DNA of 7,629 bases, taken from Anaerolineae bacterium (GTDB lineage: Bacteria; Chloroflexota; Anaerolineae; B4-G1; SLSP01). Numbering within the stretch: the stretch's first letter is position 1; the number at the start of each line of letters is the position of its first letter. The position numbers and the translations under genes are program-made. Location of the stretch: contig JAFGSL010000708.1 of NCBI GenBank assembly GCA_016934645.1, forward strand, positions 1 to 7,629, given 5' to 3'. A model generated the notes under the pieces. The model did no database searches. It saw nothing but the letters and a program-made list of their open reading frames with translations, and was not told where the DNA came from. Positions 6,168 through 7,629 of the stretch are shown one piece after another.

Positions 6168-7424
6168 TTACGGCATCTGCCGTCGATGGCGTCTCCACAG
6201 TATGAAACCTACGAACACCGTGCCAATCACGACGCAACCCGCGAAAACGATGTACAGCGCTGTGCTGTTGGCCTGCGGCTGTTGAGCCTGCTTCCAGGTG
6301 GGGTATTCCTCGTATAGCAGCGAAGCCGGCTTGTCGGTCAGGTAGTTATAGCCAGTGCGGCGTTCGTAGGAAAGGTCGTTCAGTGAGTCATAGACCGAGC
6401 CGTCACGGTCAGGGAAAATGGCCTGGTTCGTGTCAATGTCATAGAAGCGCGCCCACAGCGGCGGCGCCGTCGCGTCCTCAACCACAACCAGATCAAAGCC
6501 CTTCTCCAGGGAAGCGTCTTCGATCCGGTCCACCCGGATGCCGGTGAGCTTGGCGCTCTCGAACCAGGCGACTGCGCCCTCGATCGCGGCGACGACCTCC
6601 GGGCCTGGCTCCTCGATACGCGTCAGGAACCGGACGATGCCCACCGATTCCAAGCCGCTAATCGAAGGCGGTTCATAGGAGCGGGCCGTCTGCGGTTTAA
6701 GCGTGTGGCGGTCGTGTTGCGCGCACCAGGCGGTGAGGTTGCCATCCACAACGATCTGGGTTTGCAGAATAACGGCGATACCTTTCTCGACCGCGTCAGC
6801 GGCCTTTTCTCGCCGTGCTCCATCCACAAAAGCATACAACGTATCGCCTCTGGCGATGTCGTACAGGACAGTCATCACGCCGATCATGGCGTCGTCATTG
6901 AAAGTGATCGATTGCGTGTAACCGGGATATTTCTGCGGCCAACCGCCATTCTCGAATTGGGCGATCAGCATAAAGTCGATGCCGTTGAGGGCGGCCTCGT
7001 TGTACCGCTCATCTCCGGTAGCCTGGTACATCCGCGCCAGAAACTGCACTTCGGAGTGGGTCGCGCCGTTGTCAAAGGTGGTGTCGTCCCGGGCCTCTCT
7101 CGCCTGGTAAATCTGCTGTAGGACATCCGCCGATCTTTCAGCGATGCGGTCATAGTTCTTGGGCCAGCCGCCGTTGGCACTCTGATACGCCAGCACCGTT
7201 TCAGCGATACGCGCCGCCTCTGCGCCACCGTAGAACTCGGCGGACTGCTGTAGAATATTCACATAGCCGCCAAACCATTTGAGAGGCTCGTCGCCGACCG
7301 GTTCGACGGTCGTTTCGAACGTTCCAACCGTACAGGCTGTGATCGTCACCAACAAACAAACCAGGCTTATCCATAGCCATGATCGTCGTTGCAAGATAGA
7401 CTTACCTTTTGCGCCGAACATCAT
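6168..7424 (-). CDS. pectate lyase, PL10 (PelA) family, lipoprotein with C-terminal membrane anchor
   Basis: This 418-residue protein would cleave polygalacturonate by beta-elimination outside the cell. A basic start and hydrophobic segment (15-30) end in the lipobox ITAC, so cleavage would leave lipid-modified Cys31. The catalytic domain covers about 47-375 and shows the family's repeated alpha/alpha-barrel motifs: YQSANGGWPKNYD (80-92), TFDNGATHSEVQFLARMY (116-133), FENGGWPQKYP (157-167), ITFNDDAMIGVM (173-184) and TAWCAQHD (231-238). ARSYEPPSISGLES (247-260) carries the arginine likely to be the catalytic base. A second hydrophobic helix (388-410) followed by RRHRR looks like a stop-transfer anchor with a cytoplasmic tail. 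It is longer than a bare PL10 domain because of these two ends. The ATG at 7424 touches the stop of the permease; GGGGGAG (7434-7440, minus strand) lies nine bases upstream inside the permease coding end. A second ATG follows directly at 7421. Substrate specificity is from family only. Confidence 0.88.
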   Translation of the reverse strand: MMFGAKGKSILQRRSWLWISLVCLLVTITACTVGTFETTVEPVGDEPLKWFGGYVNILQQSAEFYGGAEAARIAETVLAYQSANGGWPKNYDRIAERSADVLQQIYQAREARDDTTFDNGATHSEVQFLARMYQATGDERYNEAALNGIDFMLIAQFENGGWPQKYPGYTQSITFNDDAMIGVMTVLYDIARGDTLYAFVDGARREKAADAVEKGIAVILQTQIVVDGNLTAWCAQHDRHTLKPQTARSYEPPSISGLESVGIVRFLTRIEEPGPEVVAAIEGAVAWFESAKLTGIRVDRIEDASLEKGFDLVVVEDATAPPLWARFYDIDTNQAIFPDRDGSVYDSLNDLSYERRTGYNYLTDKPASLLYEEYPTWKQAQQPQANSTALYIVFAGCVVIGTVFVGFILWRRHRRQMP

Positions 7425-7440
7425 CTACGCCGTCTCCCCC
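7421..7440 (-). promoter_or_regulatory. stop/start junction with embedded ribosome binding site
   Basis: On the minus strand GGGGGAG (7440-7434) lies within the last codons of the permease, followed after nine bases, including the TAG stop, by ATGATG. The genes share no gap at all. This arrangement favours translational coupling and shows the two genes are on one mRNA. Confidence 0.7.
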
Positions 7441-7629
7441 ATCTTGATCGCCTGGAAAATCTTCATACGCATCAGCAGCACGACAAGCACCACCAGCGCG
7501 AAGACAAACAACGCCCCGAACAGCAGATAAATCTGGAAGACCGAGGGCCAATGTATCTGCACCACGAAGGGCGGTGTCTGCGCTTCCGCGCCGCTGCCTA
7601 CCTGGAGGTAGGGGATAAAGAAGTTGCTC
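7425..7629 (-). CDS. C-terminal end of an FtsX-type ABC transporter permease (partial)
   Basis: The last 67 residues of a membrane protein enter from beyond the right edge; the frame begins with the codon ending at 7628 and stops with TAG at 7427-7425. An external loop (residues SNFFIPYLQV onward, with TPPFVVQIHW) leads into one long transmembrane helix (VFQIYLLFGALFVFALVVLV, continuing through LLM), then a short cytoplasmic tail RMKIFQAIKMGETA. That order, with the basic IFQAIKxGE ending, is characteristic of the final helix of FtsX/MacB-type permeases as I know them from Chloroflexota. Such permeases move no sugar; they commonly act in lipoprotein or peptide export or as mechanotransmitters for cell-wall enzymes. 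The stop codon abuts the pectate lyase start, and its last codons contain that gene's ribosome binding site. Only the tail is visible, so the subfamily is uncertain. Confidence 0.72.
   Translation of the reverse strand, partial: SNFFIPYLQVGSGAEAQTPPFVVQIHWPSVFQIYLLFGALFVFALVVLVVLLMRMKIFQAIKMGETA

Noticed and set aside
6049..6285. Plus-strand frame containing ITNGKWQMK
   Set aside because: This peptide is the translation of the 7-base repeat array. Similar strings turn up as false predictions over such repeats; it is not a gene.

Overview
The window reads as accessory chromosomal sequence from a member of the Chloroflexota, probably an Anaerolineae-like environmental lineage. This is an inference from protein style: an L,D-transpeptidase with an SFGC catalytic motif, a MalK-type ATPase with the GLPPMNLL signature and an inserted N-terminal segment, and an FtsX-type permease tail ending IFQAIKMGE. 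I remember all three from that phylum, but no search was run. There is no rRNA, tRNA, CRISPR array, insertion sequence or integrase.

Layout. Positions 1-683 are A+T-richer and gene-poor; they hold one doubtful reading frame (50-490) that looks like a remnant, then a good promoter. Two rightward genes follow: an Old Yellow Enzyme family flavin oxidoreductase (684-1721) and a membrane-anchored cell-wall L,D-transpeptidase with a LysM domain (1856-3409). Each has its own promoter and ribosome binding site. They converge, across 87 bases, on a leftward cluster. In its transcription order this holds the tail of an FtsX-type permease (running in from beyond the right edge, ending at 7425), a PL10 pectate lyase-like lipoprotein (7424-6168), a DUF1593/Sde182-type nucleoside-hydrolase-like protein (6100-4820) and a MalK/MsmX-type sugar ABC ATPase (4708-3497).

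Working together. The leftward cluster looks like a polysaccharide (pectin or polyuronate) utilisation locus. The lyase appears anchored on the outer face of the membrane by both an N-terminal lipid and a C-terminal helix. The DUF1593 protein has no export signal and would act in the cytoplasm, perhaps on imported sugar fragments. The lone ATPase could energise a sugar importer whose other subunits are not in this window. The permease stop and lyase start are directly adjacent (TAG then ATG), so those two genes are probably translationally coupled.

The most unusual points are the double-anchor design of the lyase, the cytoplasmic DUF1593 partner, a roughly 40-residue insert near the N terminus of the ATPase, the altered catalytic motif of the transpeptidase, and two short arrays of 7-base repeats, each ending just upstream of the ribosome binding site of an otherwise unrelated gene.
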